From NCBI RefSeq assembly GCF_004765605.1, contig NZ_SRLC01000001.1:2356001-2420000 (forward strand): a stretch of 64,000 nt of DNA, given 5' to 3'. A model generated the notes under the pieces. It searched no databases and had not been told where the DNA came from. It saw only the letters and a program-made list of their open reading frames with translations. Shown in pieces: positions 42,885-51,874 of this stretch (positions are counted from its first letter, which is position 1; the number at the start of each line of letters is the position of its first letter). Origin of the DNA: Hymenobacter aquaticus. GTDB lineage: Bacteria; Bacteroidota; Bacteroidia; Cytophagales; Hymenobacteraceae. The position numbers and the translations under genes were made by a program.

Positions 42885-43580
42885 ATGAACGTGCTGATTG
42901 TTGAAGACGATGAGGCCCTGGCCCAGGAGCTGGCGCTGTATCTGCAACACGAACACTACCACTGCGACTTTGCCCGCACCGGCGCCTCGGCCTCGGAAAA
43001 GCTCTACGTCAACGAATACGACTTCGTGCTGCTGGACCTGGGCCTGCCCGACCAGGACGGCCTGCAGCTGCTGGCCGAAGCCCGGCAGCAGCACAACAGC
43101 CAGGCCTCCATCATTATTCTGAGCGCCCGGGGCTCGGTCGACGACCGGATCAGCGGCCTGCAGCTGGGCGCCGACGACTACCTGCCCAAGCCCTACTCCC
43201 TGATGGAGCTGGCCTCGCGCATGCAGGCCATTACGCGGCGCAAACACGGCGTCACGCAGGACACGCTCTCATTCGGCGACTTCGTCATCAACCTCAGTGA
43301 AAGAACGTTGCGCCACGGCAGCACCGAGGTGGTGCTCACCCGCCGCGAGTTCGACCTGCTGCACTACCTGCTGCTGCACCGGGGCCGGGTGCTCACCCGC
43401 ATGCAGCTCAGCGAGCATATCTGGGGCAACATGATCAGCGACCGGGACGACCACGACTCCAACTTCATCGACGTGCACGTGAAGAATATCCGCAAGAAGC
43501 TGGCCGCCCACGACCCGCGCGACTGGGTCGACACGGTGCGCGGCATCGGCTACCGGTTTAAGCCCACCCAGGAGGCGTGA
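42885..43580 (+). CDS. OmpR-family response regulator
   Basis: 231 aa. Receiver domain with the acidic pocket EDD (7-9), phosphoacceptor D51 in FVLLDLGLP and Lys in YLPKPYS; then a winged-helix output domain with LTRREFDLLHYLLLHRGRVL and HVKNIRKKLAAH...VRGIGYRF. It controls transcription in response to the kinase encoded next. ATG 42885 matches the family start. The stop overlaps the kinase GTG. Confidence 0.95.
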   Translation: MNVLIVEDDEALAQELALYLQHEHYHCDFARTGASASEKLYVNEYDFVLLDLGLPDQDGLQLLAEARQQHNSQASIIILSARGSVDDRISGLQLGADDYLPKPYSLMELASRMQAITRRKHGVTQDTLSFGDFVINLSERTLRHGSTEVVLTRREFDLLHYLLLHRGRVLTRMQLSEHIWGNMISDRDDHDSNFIDVHVKNIRKKLAAHDPRDWVDTVRGIGYRFKPTQEA

Positions 43581-44905
43581 AGCTCCAGCAAAAGCTCGTC
43601 CTGCTGACCACCCTGTCGAAGGCCCTGATGGCGGCGGTGCTGCTGCTGGCGTTGCCCTGGCTGGTCGAAAGCTTGGCCATGCGCCACACCGACGAGTCGT
43701 TGCGCGGGGAGCAGCGCCAGGTGATGCGCCGCATCGGGCAGGTGGGCATCGGGAGCTTCCTGACCGAGTCGTACCCCGGCCGCAAGGTGCACTACGACCT
43801 GCTCCAGGACGAGTTTATTGACCTGCGCCACGCCACCACTACCCAGCCCGACACGGTGGCGACCCTGCCCCGGCAGCGGCACGGCTCCCTGGTCGATTTT
43901 CGGGTGCTGCGCCACACGTTCCAAATGAATGGGCAGGCCTACGTGCTAGAAATCGGCAAAAGCATTGCCTCGGTGGAAGACGTGTACGCCCTGCTCCGCT
44001 CCCTGGCCGCCTACGCCCTGGCCTTCGCCGTGCTGACGACGCTACTGATTGAGCTGGGTGTAATCAACTACCTGCTGCGGCCCGTCGACCAGATTGTGGA
44101 GCGGCTGCGGGCCGTGCAGGGCCCCACGCCCCCGCCCCTGCCGCCGCTGCGCACCACCACGTCCGACTTTAAGTACCTGGACGCGACGATTCGGCGCATG
44201 CTGCAGAAAATAAAGCTGGTGTTTGAGCAGGAGCGCGAGTTCATTGCCAACGCCTCCCACGAGCTGCTCACGCCGGTGAGTATTCTGCAAAACCGCTTCG
44301 AGAACATGCTACAGGCCGAAATCCTGCCCGAAGAGGCCGAGCAGCAGATCGTCACCTCGCAGCGCACCCTGCACCGGCTCACGGCCACGCTGCGCACCCT
44401 GCTCATGATTTCACGCATCGAAAACGAGCAGTACGCCCGCAACGACACGGTGGCCGTGCGCACGGTGCTGCAGGAAGTGGTAGCCGAGCTGGAGGACCGC
44501 ATTGCCGACGAAAACCTGACCCTGGAGTGGGACCTGGCCGGCGACCCGCGCGTTGTGTCGGCCAACGCCAGCCTGCTGTTTACCTTTTTCTACAACCTGC
44601 TCAGCAACGCAGTGAAGTACAACCACACCGGCGGCCTGATCCGGCTGACGGGGCAGCAGCAGCCGGGCCAGCCCTACCTGCTCCAGGTATTCAACACCGG
44701 CCGCCCCATTCCGGCCGAGCACCTGCCCCACCTGTTCGAGCGGTTCCGGCGGGCGGCCAACGTGCACACCACCGAAGGCTACGGCCTGGGGTTGGCCCTG
44801 GTGCGCACCATCGCACAGTTTCACGCCTTTCGCCTGGAGGTGGCCTCCCACGAGGCCGGCACCACCTTTTCCATCTGGCTGCCCACGGCCACGCTGGCCG
44901 GGTAA
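43577..44905 (+). CDS. Sensor histidine kinase (HisKA type)
   Basis: 442 aa. Two transmembrane helices (about 11-32 and 140-165) flank a periplasmic domain of about 110 residues. HisKA follows with H228 in REFIANASHELLTPVSILQN, then HATPase_c with LLSNAVKYNHTGG (N box) and GYGLGLALVRTI (G2 box). The G1 box is degenerate (LQVFNTGRPIPAE, with N for D), which is seen in some active kinases. It has a GTG start overlapping the regulator stop (GTGA). AGGAGG at 43570 is only one base from the start, so it is unlikely to work as a ribosome binding site. Confidence 0.92.
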   Translation: MKLQQKLVLLTTLSKALMAAVLLLALPWLVESLAMRHTDESLRGEQRQVMRRIGQVGIGSFLTESYPGRKVHYDLLQDEFIDLRHATTTQPDTVATLPRQRHGSLVDFRVLRHTFQMNGQAYVLEIGKSIASVEDVYALLRSLAAYALAFAVLTTLLIELGVINYLLRPVDQIVERLRAVQGPTPPPLPPLRTTTSDFKYLDATIRRMLQKIKLVFEQEREFIANASHELLTPVSILQNRFENMLQAEILPEEAEQQIVTSQRTLHRLTATLRTLLMISRIENEQYARNDTVAVRTVLQEVVAELEDRIADENLTLEWDLAGDPRVVSANASLLFTFFYNLLSNAVKYNHTGGLIRLTGQQQPGQPYLLQVFNTGRPIPAEHLPHLFERFRRAANVHTTEGYGLGLALVRTIAQFHAFRLEVASHEAGTTFSIWLPTATLAG

Positions 44906-44910
44906 GTCCG

Positions 44911-44980
44911 CCCAACGACAAACACTCCAAGCCCCGGTTGACCAGGATGTCGGCCGGGGCTTGGAGTATTTGTCGTTGGG
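44911..44980. repeat. Long hairpin after the two-component genes
   Basis: 27-base arms (44911-44937 and 44954-44980) with one mismatch and a 16-base loop. The arms start CCCAACGACAAA and end GTTGGG. There is no T-tract, so it is not a classical terminator. Confidence 0.85.
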
Positions 44981-45122
44981 CCCGCAGGGCCGTTGTGGCG
45001 GGCAGAAATCCGGTTTGCGGCCCTCCGTATCCGGGTGGTTGCAAACACGATAAGCCCAACGCATCCGCCGTATCTTCGTTAGTATTGTTGTTTACTCTCC
45101 CCGTCTGCTGTCTTTCCGGTTT

Positions 45123-45497
45123 TTGCGTCGCCTGATTTCCATAGCGCTTTGGTTTCACTTCCTGCTCCTTTTGGGGCTGGGGTGGCACTTCGCGGCTCCT
45201 AATCAGGTGGCGGCGGCTTCCCGCCCGGCGGCGGTAGTACAGGCCGGGCACGCGCCGGGCTCCTACCAGCACCAGGCGCTGGGCCGCGAAGATGCTGCCG
45301 TGGGCAACGAAGCCCTGGCCGTCGGCAAAGAGCTGCGTTCGGCGGGGGGCAGCTGGGCGCTGCCCCCGGCTCTGGCCCCGGGGCTCCTGGCTTACACAGG
45401 CTTACGCAGCCTCCGCGGCCCGAAAAGTCACCCGATTATCGGGGTGCCGGTGCTGCGGGGCCGGTTGCAGGCATCCATTATTCCGAACGCGCCCTAG
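45123..45497 (+). CDS. Small exported hypothetical protein (TTG start)
   Basis: 124-codon frame starting at TTG 45123 with a good signal-peptide-like segment (RRLISIALWFHFLLLLGLGW). The rest is low in charge and rich in Ala, Gly and Pro, ending SIIPNAP. No family recognised and no ATG in frame. TATCTTCG lies 50 bases upstream. The signal sequence favours a real gene, the start codon and composition count against. Confidence 0.45.
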   Translation: MRRLISIALWFHFLLLLGLGWHFAAPNQVAAASRPAAVVQAGHAPGSYQHQALGREDAAVGNEALAVGKELRSAGGSWALPPALAPGLLAYTGLRSLRGPKSHPIIGVPVLRGRLQASIIPNAP

Positions 45498-45660
45498 CCT
45501 GGCCGCTGGCTTTTGCTCAACCCGAGCGGGCGGCAACTGCCGGTCCGCGCATCTTCCCGTTACCCGCCGGCCCAGGGCCGCGCGGGCTCCTTTCATGGCC
45601 GTATCGTTTCAGCGCCAATTATCCGGCCCTGAAACTCCTTTGGCTTTTTTCCCTCGCCTG

Positions 45661-46929
45661 ATGCCTGTCTACACCACCACGCTGGTCATTCTGGGAGTGG
45701 CTATTCTGGGCGTTGCCTGGCTGCCCTCGCTGCTGGAGAAATACCCGCTGTCCTACCCCGTAATCTACCTGGCGCTGGGCATGGGGCTTTACAGCCTGCC
45801 CCTGGATTTGCCCACCGACCCGTTTCAGCACCAAACCCTGGTAACTCACCTGGCCGAGCTCTGCGTGCTGATTGCCCTGACCGGCACGGGCCTGAAAATT
45901 GACCGGCCTTTCTCCTTCCGGACCTGGCGCACGCCCCTGCTGCTGGTGCTGGTGCTGATGGTACTGACCATTGCCGCCTTGACGCTGGCGGGCTGGGCCA
46001 TTGCGGGCCTGCCCCTGGCCAGCGCCCTGCTGCTGGCTGCCGCCCTGGCCCCCACCGACCCCGTGCTGGCCGGCGACGTGCAGGTGGGCGACCCGGGCGA
46101 GGGGCGCGAAGACAACGTGCGCTTTGCCCTGACCGGCGAAGCGGGCCTCAACGACGGGCTGGCCTTTCCCTTCGTGTACCTGGCCCTGGCCCTGCTGCCG
46201 GCCACCGGCGCGCTGTCGGCCAAGCTCGGGCACTGGCTGTGGCTGGACGTGCTCTACCGCACCGGCGCGGCGCTGGTGCTGGGCATCCTGTCGGGCAAGC
46301 TGCTGGCCTATTTGATTTTCAACCTGCCCAAGCGCGTCAGCATTAAGGCCGGGGCTTACGGCTTCGTGGCCCTGGCCGTCACGCTCATCACCTACGGCAT
46401 TACGGAGCTGGTGCACGGCTACGGCTTTCTGGCCGTGTTTGTCGCGGCCGTGGCGCTACGCAGCCGGGAGCGGCGCCACGAGTACCACAAGCACATGCAC
46501 GCCTTCACCGACCAGCTCGAGCGGCTGTTCATCGTCGTGATTCTCATCCTGTTTGGCGGGGCCGTGGTGCGCGGCCTGCTGGCCCCGCTTACCTGGCCGG
46601 GGGTGGCGCTGGGGCTGCTGCTGGTGCTGGTTATCCGGCCCCTGGGCGGCCTACTGACGCTTGCCCGCTCCCCGCGCGTGACCCTGGCCGAGCGCGGCGT
46701 CATCTCCTTTTTTGGTATTCGCGGCATTGGCTCCATCTTTTACCTGGCCTTTGCCCTGGAAAAAGCCGACTTTCCCGGCGCCCGCCAGCTGTGGGCCATT
46801 GCGGGCTTCACCATCCTGGTTTCCATCAGCTTACACGGCATCCTGGCTACGCCGGTCATGAACTGGCTGGACCGCCGCCACGGCCGCAAAATCACGGCCG
46901 AGCTTAGCGAGCCGGTCGAAGCCGAGTAA
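45661..46929 (+). CDS. Cation:proton antiporter
   Basis: 422-aa inner-membrane protein with about twelve helices, of the CPA1-type Na+/H+ antiporters. Signature segments are AAALAPTDPVLAGDVQVG, GEAGLNDGLAFPFVY (the Asn-Asp ion-binding pair) and FFGIRGIGSIFYLAFAL. It exchanges cytoplasmic Na+ or K+ for H+. I start it at ATG 45661, directly before the first helix; an ATG at 45595 would add 22 residues. Confidence 0.9.
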   Translation: MPVYTTTLVILGVAILGVAWLPSLLEKYPLSYPVIYLALGMGLYSLPLDLPTDPFQHQTLVTHLAELCVLIALTGTGLKIDRPFSFRTWRTPLLLVLVLMVLTIAALTLAGWAIAGLPLASALLLAAALAPTDPVLAGDVQVGDPGEGREDNVRFALTGEAGLNDGLAFPFVYLALALLPATGALSAKLGHWLWLDVLYRTGAALVLGILSGKLLAYLIFNLPKRVSIKAGAYGFVALAVTLITYGITELVHGYGFLAVFVAAVALRSRERRHEYHKHMHAFTDQLERLFIVVILILFGGAVVRGLLAPLTWPGVALGLLLVLVIRPLGGLLTLARSPRVTLAERGVISFFGIRGIGSIFYLAFALEKADFPGARQLWAIAGFTILVSISLHGILATPVMNWLDRRHGRKITAELSEPVEAE

Positions 46930-46947
46930 GCGGTTTTCACTCGTCTC

Positions 46948-47898
46948 ATGCTTCTTCCCCAACTTATTATTCTGCGTAAGCTCCGGCAACGCCTTCCCCC
47001 TTCCATGACTTCCGTTCCCGCCCCCGGCCCTCAACCCGCCAACCTGACCGAGAAAATCAAAAACTTCGGCCTTATCGTGCTGGGCATTCTGTGCGCGGGC
47101 ATGGGCCTGAAAGGCTTTTTGCTCAGCAGCCACTTCATTGATGGTGGCGTAACGGGCATTTCCATGCTGATTTCGGCCAGCCTGAACGTGCCGCTGTCCT
47201 GGCTGCTGCTCATCATCAACCTGCCCTTCGTGGTGCTGGGCTACCGTCAGATCGGGCTGGGCTTTGCCCTGAAAAGCGCCGCCGCCATTGCCGGCCTGGC
47301 CTTGTGCCTGGTGGTGGTGCCCTACCCCGACGTGACCAAGGATTTGCTGCTCACCGCCGTTTTTGGCGGGGTCTTTATCGGGGCCGGTATCGGGCTGGCC
47401 ATGCGGGGCGGGGCCGTGCTCGACGGCACCGAGGTGGCCGCCCTGCTCATCAACAAGCACACGCCCCTGCTGAAGGTGAGCGACGTGATTCTGGTGCTCA
47501 ACATCTTCATTTTCGCCGTGGCGGCCTTCGTGCTGGGCGTGCAGGCGGCCCTCTACTCCATTCTGACCTACGTATCGGCCTCCAAAACCTTGGACTTTCT
47601 GCTCAACGGCATCGAGCAATACACCGGCGTCACGATTATTTCGGCCCAGAGCGAGGCCATCCGGCACGCCATTACCACCACGCTGGGCCGGGGCGTCACG
47701 ATTTACCAGGGCAAGCGGGGCTTTGGCAAGCGTGGCGGCCAGGATATGGACATGGACATCGTGTTTACCGTCGTGACCCGCCTGGAGCTGCCCCAGCTGC
47801 GCACCGAAATCCGCCGCATCGACCCGCAGGCCTTCGTCATTCAGCACAGCATCGACGACGCGGAAGGCGGCATGGTGAAAAAGCGGCCGTTTCACTAG
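46948..47898 (+). CDS. YitT family membrane protein, paralog 2
   Basis: 316 aa, paralog of the protein at 8719 with the same domain order: helices with SHFIDGGVTGISML and MRGGAVLDGTEVAA, then DUF2179 with EQYTGVTIISAQSEAIRHAI and GKRGFGKRGGQD. Both end in a GG(M/V)(V/I)KKRP(F/L)H tail. It is 18 bases after the antiporter stop, so probably co-transcribed with it. Function unknown. Confidence 0.9.
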   Translation: MLLPQLIILRKLRQRLPPSMTSVPAPGPQPANLTEKIKNFGLIVLGILCAGMGLKGFLLSSHFIDGGVTGISMLISASLNVPLSWLLLIINLPFVVLGYRQIGLGFALKSAAAIAGLALCLVVVPYPDVTKDLLLTAVFGGVFIGAGIGLAMRGGAVLDGTEVAALLINKHTPLLKVSDVILVLNIFIFAVAAFVLGVQAALYSILTYVSASKTLDFLLNGIEQYTGVTIISAQSEAIRHAITTTLGRGVTIYQGKRGFGKRGGQDMDMDIVFTVVTRLELPQLRTEIRRIDPQAFVIQHSIDDAEGGMVKKRPFH

Positions 47899-47948
47899 CC
47901 GCCCGGCAGCTCATTTTCTCTTCACGGAGCGGGCCGTATTCTGACCCG

Positions 47949-48203
47949 ATGGTACCGTATTCCGCCTTTCAGAATTTGTCGGCCGCCGAGCAGCAGGCCT
48001 TGGTTACGCAGGGCGGCACGTTTCTGCTCACGCGCCCGGCCGGCGTCTTTCTCGTCGACCTGTACTACCTGCCCGGCTACTACTGTGAAGTGTGGCGCCA
48101 GCTTCCCACGGCCGCCGTGGCGTATCTGCACGCCTTTACCGAACAGGCCGGGCTGTACCCTTACCTCGCCCACATCCGGCTGCCCCCGAATATTCTGGTC
48201 TGA
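47949..48203 (+). CDS. Small conserved-looking hypothetical protein
   Basis: 84 aa: MVPYSAFQNLSAAEQQALVT, GTFLLTRPAGVFLVDLYYLP, YYCEVWRQLPTAAVAYLHAF. Soluble, aromatic-rich, no cysteine cluster or known motif. It lies 50 bases after YitT, with a terminator at 48250, so it is the last gene of the antiporter-YitT unit. Confidence 0.65.
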   Translation: MVPYSAFQNLSAAEQQALVTQGGTFLLTRPAGVFLVDLYYLPGYYCEVWRQLPTAAVAYLHAFTEQAGLYPYLAHIRLPPNILV

Positions 48204-48249
48204 GGCGGAGCCGCCGCACGGAAGCTTTCGGCCCCCTTTCCGGCCCTGA

Positions 48250-48288
48250 TAACTGCCGCTTTCTTTCGGGGAGGCGGCAGTTACTTTT
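48250..48288 (+). terminator. Terminator after the antiporter-YitT unit
   Basis: TAACTGCCGC pairs with GCGGCAGTTA, followed by CTTTTT. It isolates the paa cluster from upstream transcription. Confidence 0.8.
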
Positions 48289-48341
48289 TACGCTAACTCA
48301 TTATTATACAATGGATAATCAAGCAAGCAAAATCAAACAAA

Positions 48342-48355
48342 CTAACAAACGTTTG
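48342..48355. promoter_or_regulatory. Putative PaaR operator 1, before paaK
   Basis: CTAACAAACGTTTG sits inside the perfect 14-bp palindrome AACAAACGTTTGTT (48345-48358). It aligns with the operator before paaA as CTAAC-R-AA-Y-GTT-W-G. Both differ by one base from CNAACGNNCGTTNG, the consensus I recall for Thermus PaaR. It overlaps the -33 box of the paaK promoter. Confidence 0.7.
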
Positions 48356-48383
48356 TTTTTGTAAGCCAGCTTCTATACTTTTA
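48353..48383 (+). promoter_or_regulatory. Putative paaK promoter
   Basis: TTG at 48353-48355, 20 bases, TACTTTTA at 48376-48383 (one mismatch to TAnnTTTG). The TTG is the last part of operator 1, so a bound repressor would block the polymerase. Confidence 0.5.
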
Positions 48384-48411
48384 ATACCCTGCTCCTTCCC
48401 GTCGTATTGCC

Positions 48412-49770
48412 ATGCTCTTCCAACCTGAAATCGAACGGATGCCTCTCGCCCAGCTGCGGGAGCTACAGAATACGCGCCTCAAGCGGCAGGTCGAGTACGT
48501 ATACCACCGGGTGCCTTTTTACAAGGCCAAGTTCGACGCGCTGGGCATTCACCCCTCTACTTTCCAAGGCCTGACCGACCTTACCCGGCTGGGCTTTACC
48601 CGCAAAACCGACTTCCGCGACAATTACCCCTTCGGCCTGTTTGCCGTGCCCCAGCCCGAAGTGGCCCGTCTGCACTGCTCCAGCGGCACTACCGGCAAGG
48701 CCACCGTGGTGGGCTACACGGCTCAGGACCTCAATATTTTCGCCGAGGTGGTGGCCCGCTCCCTGGCCGCGGCGGGCTGCCGGCCGGGCATGAAGCTGCA
48801 GAATGCCTACGGCTACGGCCTGTTTACCGGCGGCTTGGGTATTCACTACGGGGCCGAAAAGCTGGGCCTCACCGTCATTCCCGTCTCGGGCGGCGGCACC
48901 GACCGGCAGTTGCAGCTGCTCCAGGATTTCCGGCCCGAAATCATCTGCGCCACGCCGTCCTACGCCCAGGTGCTGGCCGAGGAAATTCAGCGGCGTGGCA
49001 TTGCCCCCGAGGCGCTGAACCTGCAATATGCCGCCCTCGGGGCCGAGCCCTGGACAGAAACCATCCGCCAGCAGGTGGAAAGCGGGCTGCGGGTGCAGGC
49101 TACCAATATCTACGGGCTGAGCGAAATTATGGGGCCGGGCGTGTCGCAGGAAGACGTGAACGAGCGGGGCACGGGCAGCTACGTCTGGGAAGACCACTTC
49201 CTGCCCGAAATCGTGGACAAAGACACCGGGGAGCCGGTGGCCGAGGGGGAGCTGGGCGTGCTGGTGTTCACCACCCTGACCAAGCAGGCCATGCCCATTC
49301 TGCGCTACTGGACCAACGACATTACCAACCTCTACTACGGCGAGTCCCGGAGCCGCACCCACGTGAAAATGGGCCCCATCCGCGGCCGCGCCGACGATAT
49401 GCTCATCATTCGCGGCGTCAACTTCTTTCCTACCCAGGTCGAGGATATTCTGCGGGGACTGGACCACGTGAGCCCGTACTACCAGGTGGTGGCCTCCCGC
49501 CGCGGCAGCCTCGACGAGGTGGAAGTCAGCGTGGAAATCAGTGAGGAGCTGATGCGCGGCCTGGAACTGGCCGCCGTGACCGAAGCCGCCGTGGCGCAGC
49601 ACGAGTGCCTGCGCACCTTGCGGGGCACGTTGGCCAAGAAAATCAAGGACAACATTGGCCTGAGCATGCACGTGCAGCTGCTGGGCTTTGGGCAGCTGCC
49701 GCGCAGTGAGGGCGGCAAGCTCAGCCGGGTGCGCGACCTGCGCGACCTGAACCAGGCGCATCGTGCATAA
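48412..49770 (+). CDS. paaK: Phenylacetate-CoA ligase
   Basis: 452 aa. It activates phenylacetate with ATP and CoA to phenylacetyl-CoA, the first step of the pathway. The adenylate-forming P-loop is SSGTTGKATVVGYT; NIYGLSEIMGPGVSQE and GRADDMLIIRGVNFFPTQ are the later core motifs, and the C-terminal lid ends GGKLSRVRDLRDLN with the catalytic Lys region. Length is slightly above E. coli PaaK (437). First gene of the cluster and preceded by an operator. Confidence 0.96.
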   Translation: MLFQPEIERMPLAQLRELQNTRLKRQVEYVYHRVPFYKAKFDALGIHPSTFQGLTDLTRLGFTRKTDFRDNYPFGLFAVPQPEVARLHCSSGTTGKATVVGYTAQDLNIFAEVVARSLAAAGCRPGMKLQNAYGYGLFTGGLGIHYGAEKLGLTVIPVSGGGTDRQLQLLQDFRPEIICATPSYAQVLAEEIQRRGIAPEALNLQYAALGAEPWTETIRQQVESGLRVQATNIYGLSEIMGPGVSQEDVNERGTGSYVWEDHFLPEIVDKDTGEPVAEGELGVLVFTTLTKQAMPILRYWTNDITNLYYGESRSRTHVKMGPIRGRADDMLIIRGVNFFPTQVEDILRGLDHVSPYYQVVASRRGSLDEVEVSVEISEELMRGLELAAVTEAAVAQHECLRTLRGTLAKKIKDNIGLSMHVQLLGFGQLPRSEGGKLSRVRDLRDLNQAHRA

Positions 49771-49845
49771 AACCGGGGCTTCTTCTAGCTTTACCCGGCA
49801 AAACTCTCGGCCCACTGTCGCCACGCCTTATTTTCTGAACGCTGA

Positions 49846-50427
49846 ATGGCTAAAAAAGCGAAAACCAACAAACGGCAGGTAATTCTGGAAGAAGCCGCCA
49901 AGCTCTTCAAAGCCAAGGGCTTCGGCGGCACTTCCATGCGCGACCTGGGCTCCCAGGTGGGCATGGAGGCGGCCAGCATGTACAACCACATCAGCTCCAA
50001 GGACGACATTCTGGAAAGCATCTGCTTTCACGTCTCGAACACCTACATTTCCCAGCTCCACGAAATCGAGCAACTGCCGGTATCCTACGTCGACAAGCTC
50101 AAGGCCCTGATCCGCCTCCACATTCGCCTCATGATTGAGGACGGCGCGGCCGTGTCGGTGGCCAACAACGACTGGAAATACCTCAGCCCCGACAAGCTGC
50201 AGCAGTTCAAGGATGCCCGCAAAACCTACGAGAAAGGCTTTGCCGAGCTCATTGAGCAGGGCATTGCCGCCGGCGAGTTCCAGCCCGTCAACGTGTCGGT
50301 AGCCTTGTTCACGATTCTGTCGGCCGTGCGCTGGGTGGAGCTCTGGTACCGCCCCGGCCGCGGCATCACGGCCGAGGAACTCGAAGAAAACATCATGACC
50401 ATCCTGCTCAATGGATTGGCGAAGTAA
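49846..50427 (+). CDS. TetR/AcrR regulator, probable PaaR-type repressor
   Basis: 193 aa. The N-terminal helix-turn-helix is EEAAKLFKAKGFGGTSMRDLGSQVGMEAASMYNHISSKDDIL (residues 9-50); the rest is a helical ligand domain. It lies between paaK and paaE, and two palindromes resembling known PaaR operators precede paaK and paaA. By analogy with PaaR of Thermus and other bacteria, phenylacetyl-CoA would release it. That ligand is an inference. Clusters in proteobacteria often use the GntR-type PaaX instead; no such gene is here. Confidence 0.85.
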   Translation: MAKKAKTNKRQVILEEAAKLFKAKGFGGTSMRDLGSQVGMEAASMYNHISSKDDILESICFHVSNTYISQLHEIEQLPVSYVDKLKALIRLHIRLMIEDGAAVSVANNDWKYLSPDKLQQFKDARKTYEKGFAELIEQGIAAGEFQPVNVSVALFTILSAVRWVELWYRPGRGITAEELEENIMTILLNGLAK

Positions 50428-50432
50428 ATAAG

Positions 50433-50526
50433 AGGTGCTTAGTGCTTGGTGCCTGGTGTTTGGGTCGTTCAAAACGGAATACCCCATGCACCAAACCTAA
50501 GCACCAGGCACTAAGCACCAAGCACT
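50433..50526. repeat. Imperfect inverted repeat, family 5, between paaR and paaE
   Basis: AGTGCTTGGTGCCTGGTG on the left mirrors CACCAGGCACTAAGCACC on the right; each arm is also built of short GCTTAGTG / CACTAAGC steps. It fills the gap between the two genes. One copy in the window. Confidence 0.75.
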
Positions 50527-50534
50527 ACTAACTA

Positions 50535-51614
50535 ATGAGTCGATTTCACAAAGTCCGCATCAAGCGCATCGAAAAGGAAACGCCCGACAGCGTGGTGGTA
50601 TCGTTGGACGTGCCCGAGGACCTGCGCGACACCTTCCGCTTCACCCAGGGCCAGTACCTCACCTTTCGGCGGGACCACAACGGCGAGGAATTGCGCCGCT
50701 CCTACTCGATTTGCAGCAGCCCCTTGGAAAACGAGTGGCAGGTGGCCATCAAGAAAGTGCCCGAGGGCCGGTTTTCCTCCTCGGCCGTGGACACTTTCAG
50801 GGTGGGCGAGGAGCTGGACGTGATGCCGCCGGCCGGCCACTTCTACACCGAGCTCCACCCCGAGCAGGCCAAGCACTACGTCATGTTTGCGGCCGGCAGC
50901 GGCATTACGCCGGTGTTCAGCATCATCAAAACCGTGCTGCTGACCGAGCCCCAGAGCCAGGTCACGCTCATCTACGGCAACCGGGGCCGCAACTCCATCA
51001 TCTTCAAGGAGGGCATTGAGGCGCTCAAGAACAAGTTTCTCAAGCGCCTGAGCGTGTACCACATCCTGAGCCGGGAGCAAGGCGACACCGACCTGCTCTT
51101 CGGCCGCATCGACCAAGCCAAAGCCGAGCTGTTCCTGCAGAAAATCCTGCCCCCGAGCCAGATCGACGAGTGCTTTATCTGCGGCCCCGAAGAAATGATT
51201 CTGGGCGTAAAAGCCGCCCTGACCGGCGCTGGCGTGGCCCCGGAGAAGATTCACTTCGAAATGTTCGGCACCGCCGGCGGCGGCAAAACCCAGGCTGGCC
51301 CGGCCAAAGTGCGCCCCGCTGGCGAAGACGACAAGCACAGCCAGGTAACGGTGCAGCTCGACGGCAACACCCGCATTCTGGAAATGTCGTACTACGGCAA
51401 TACGATTCTGGACGCCCTGCTCGAAACCGGCGTGGATGCGCCCTACTCCTGCAAAAACGGCATGTGCAGCACCTGCCGCTGCCGGGTGGTGGAAGGCCAG
51501 GTGGAAATGGACGTCAACTACTCCCTCTCCGACACCGAAGTGGCCAAAGGCTACGTCCTCTCCTGCCAGGCCCGGCCTACTTCGGAGAAGGTGAAAGTGG
51601 ATTTTGACCAGTAA
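50535..51614 (+). CDS. paaE: Phenylacetyl-CoA epoxidase reductase subunit PaaE
   Basis: 359 aa. It passes electrons from NAD(P)H to the PaaABC epoxidase. FAD-binding barrel with RRSYSICSSP, NAD-binding part with MFAAGSGITPVFSIIK and FICGPEEMI, then a C-terminal plant-type [2Fe-2S] ferredoxin domain with CKNGMCSTC and a fourth Cys in VLSCQA. Its separation from paaABCD and its position before them differ from E. coli, where paaE follows paaD. Confidence 0.95.
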   Translation: MSRFHKVRIKRIEKETPDSVVVSLDVPEDLRDTFRFTQGQYLTFRRDHNGEELRRSYSICSSPLENEWQVAIKKVPEGRFSSSAVDTFRVGEELDVMPPAGHFYTELHPEQAKHYVMFAAGSGITPVFSIIKTVLLTEPQSQVTLIYGNRGRNSIIFKEGIEALKNKFLKRLSVYHILSREQGDTDLLFGRIDQAKAELFLQKILPPSQIDECFICGPEEMILGVKAALTGAGVAPEKIHFEMFGTAGGGKTQAGPAKVRPAGEDDKHSQVTVQLDGNTRILEMSYYGNTILDALLETGVDAPYSCKNGMCSTCRCRVVEGQVEMDVNYSLSDTEVAKGYVLSCQARPTSEKVKVDFDQ

Positions 51615-51852
51615 CCTCACCCCCGGCCCCTCTCCTTGGGGAGAGGGGAGCCTGACGCATGCTTGCGTATGCCTGGTAATGGAAAAGCCGTTCGCACGGA
51701 ATTGAACGAAAAGTCTAAAATTGAGGCGTTTCAACTGGTTCTAAACCAAGTTGGGGCAGTCAAACCTAAAAAACGGTGTACGGATTGAAACCGCGCCATT
51801 CCGCAGTCGGCAGGCTCCCCTCTCCCCAAGGAGAGGGGCCGGGGGTGAGGTT
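51613..51852. repeat. MITE-like element with perfect 42-bp terminal inverted repeats
   Basis: 51613-51654 is an exact reverse complement of 51811-51852, starting AACCTCACCCCCGGCCCCTC. Each arm also contains its own hairpin (CTCTCC TTGG GGAGAG). The 156-base interior has no ORF or transposase. No clear target-site duplication is visible. The left end overlaps the TAA of paaE by two bases, and the right end is 19 bases from operator 2. Confidence 0.88.
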
Positions 51853-51874
51853 CCGATATTTTTCTTACTTTTAA

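Noticed and set aside
43570..43575. AGGAGG as Shine-Dalgarno site for the histidine kinase
   Set aside because: Only one base separates it from the GTG start, too close to act; translation is more likely coupled through the GTGA overlap.
51613..51852. Insertion sequence
   Set aside because: No transposase; only a MITE-like element with inverted ends.
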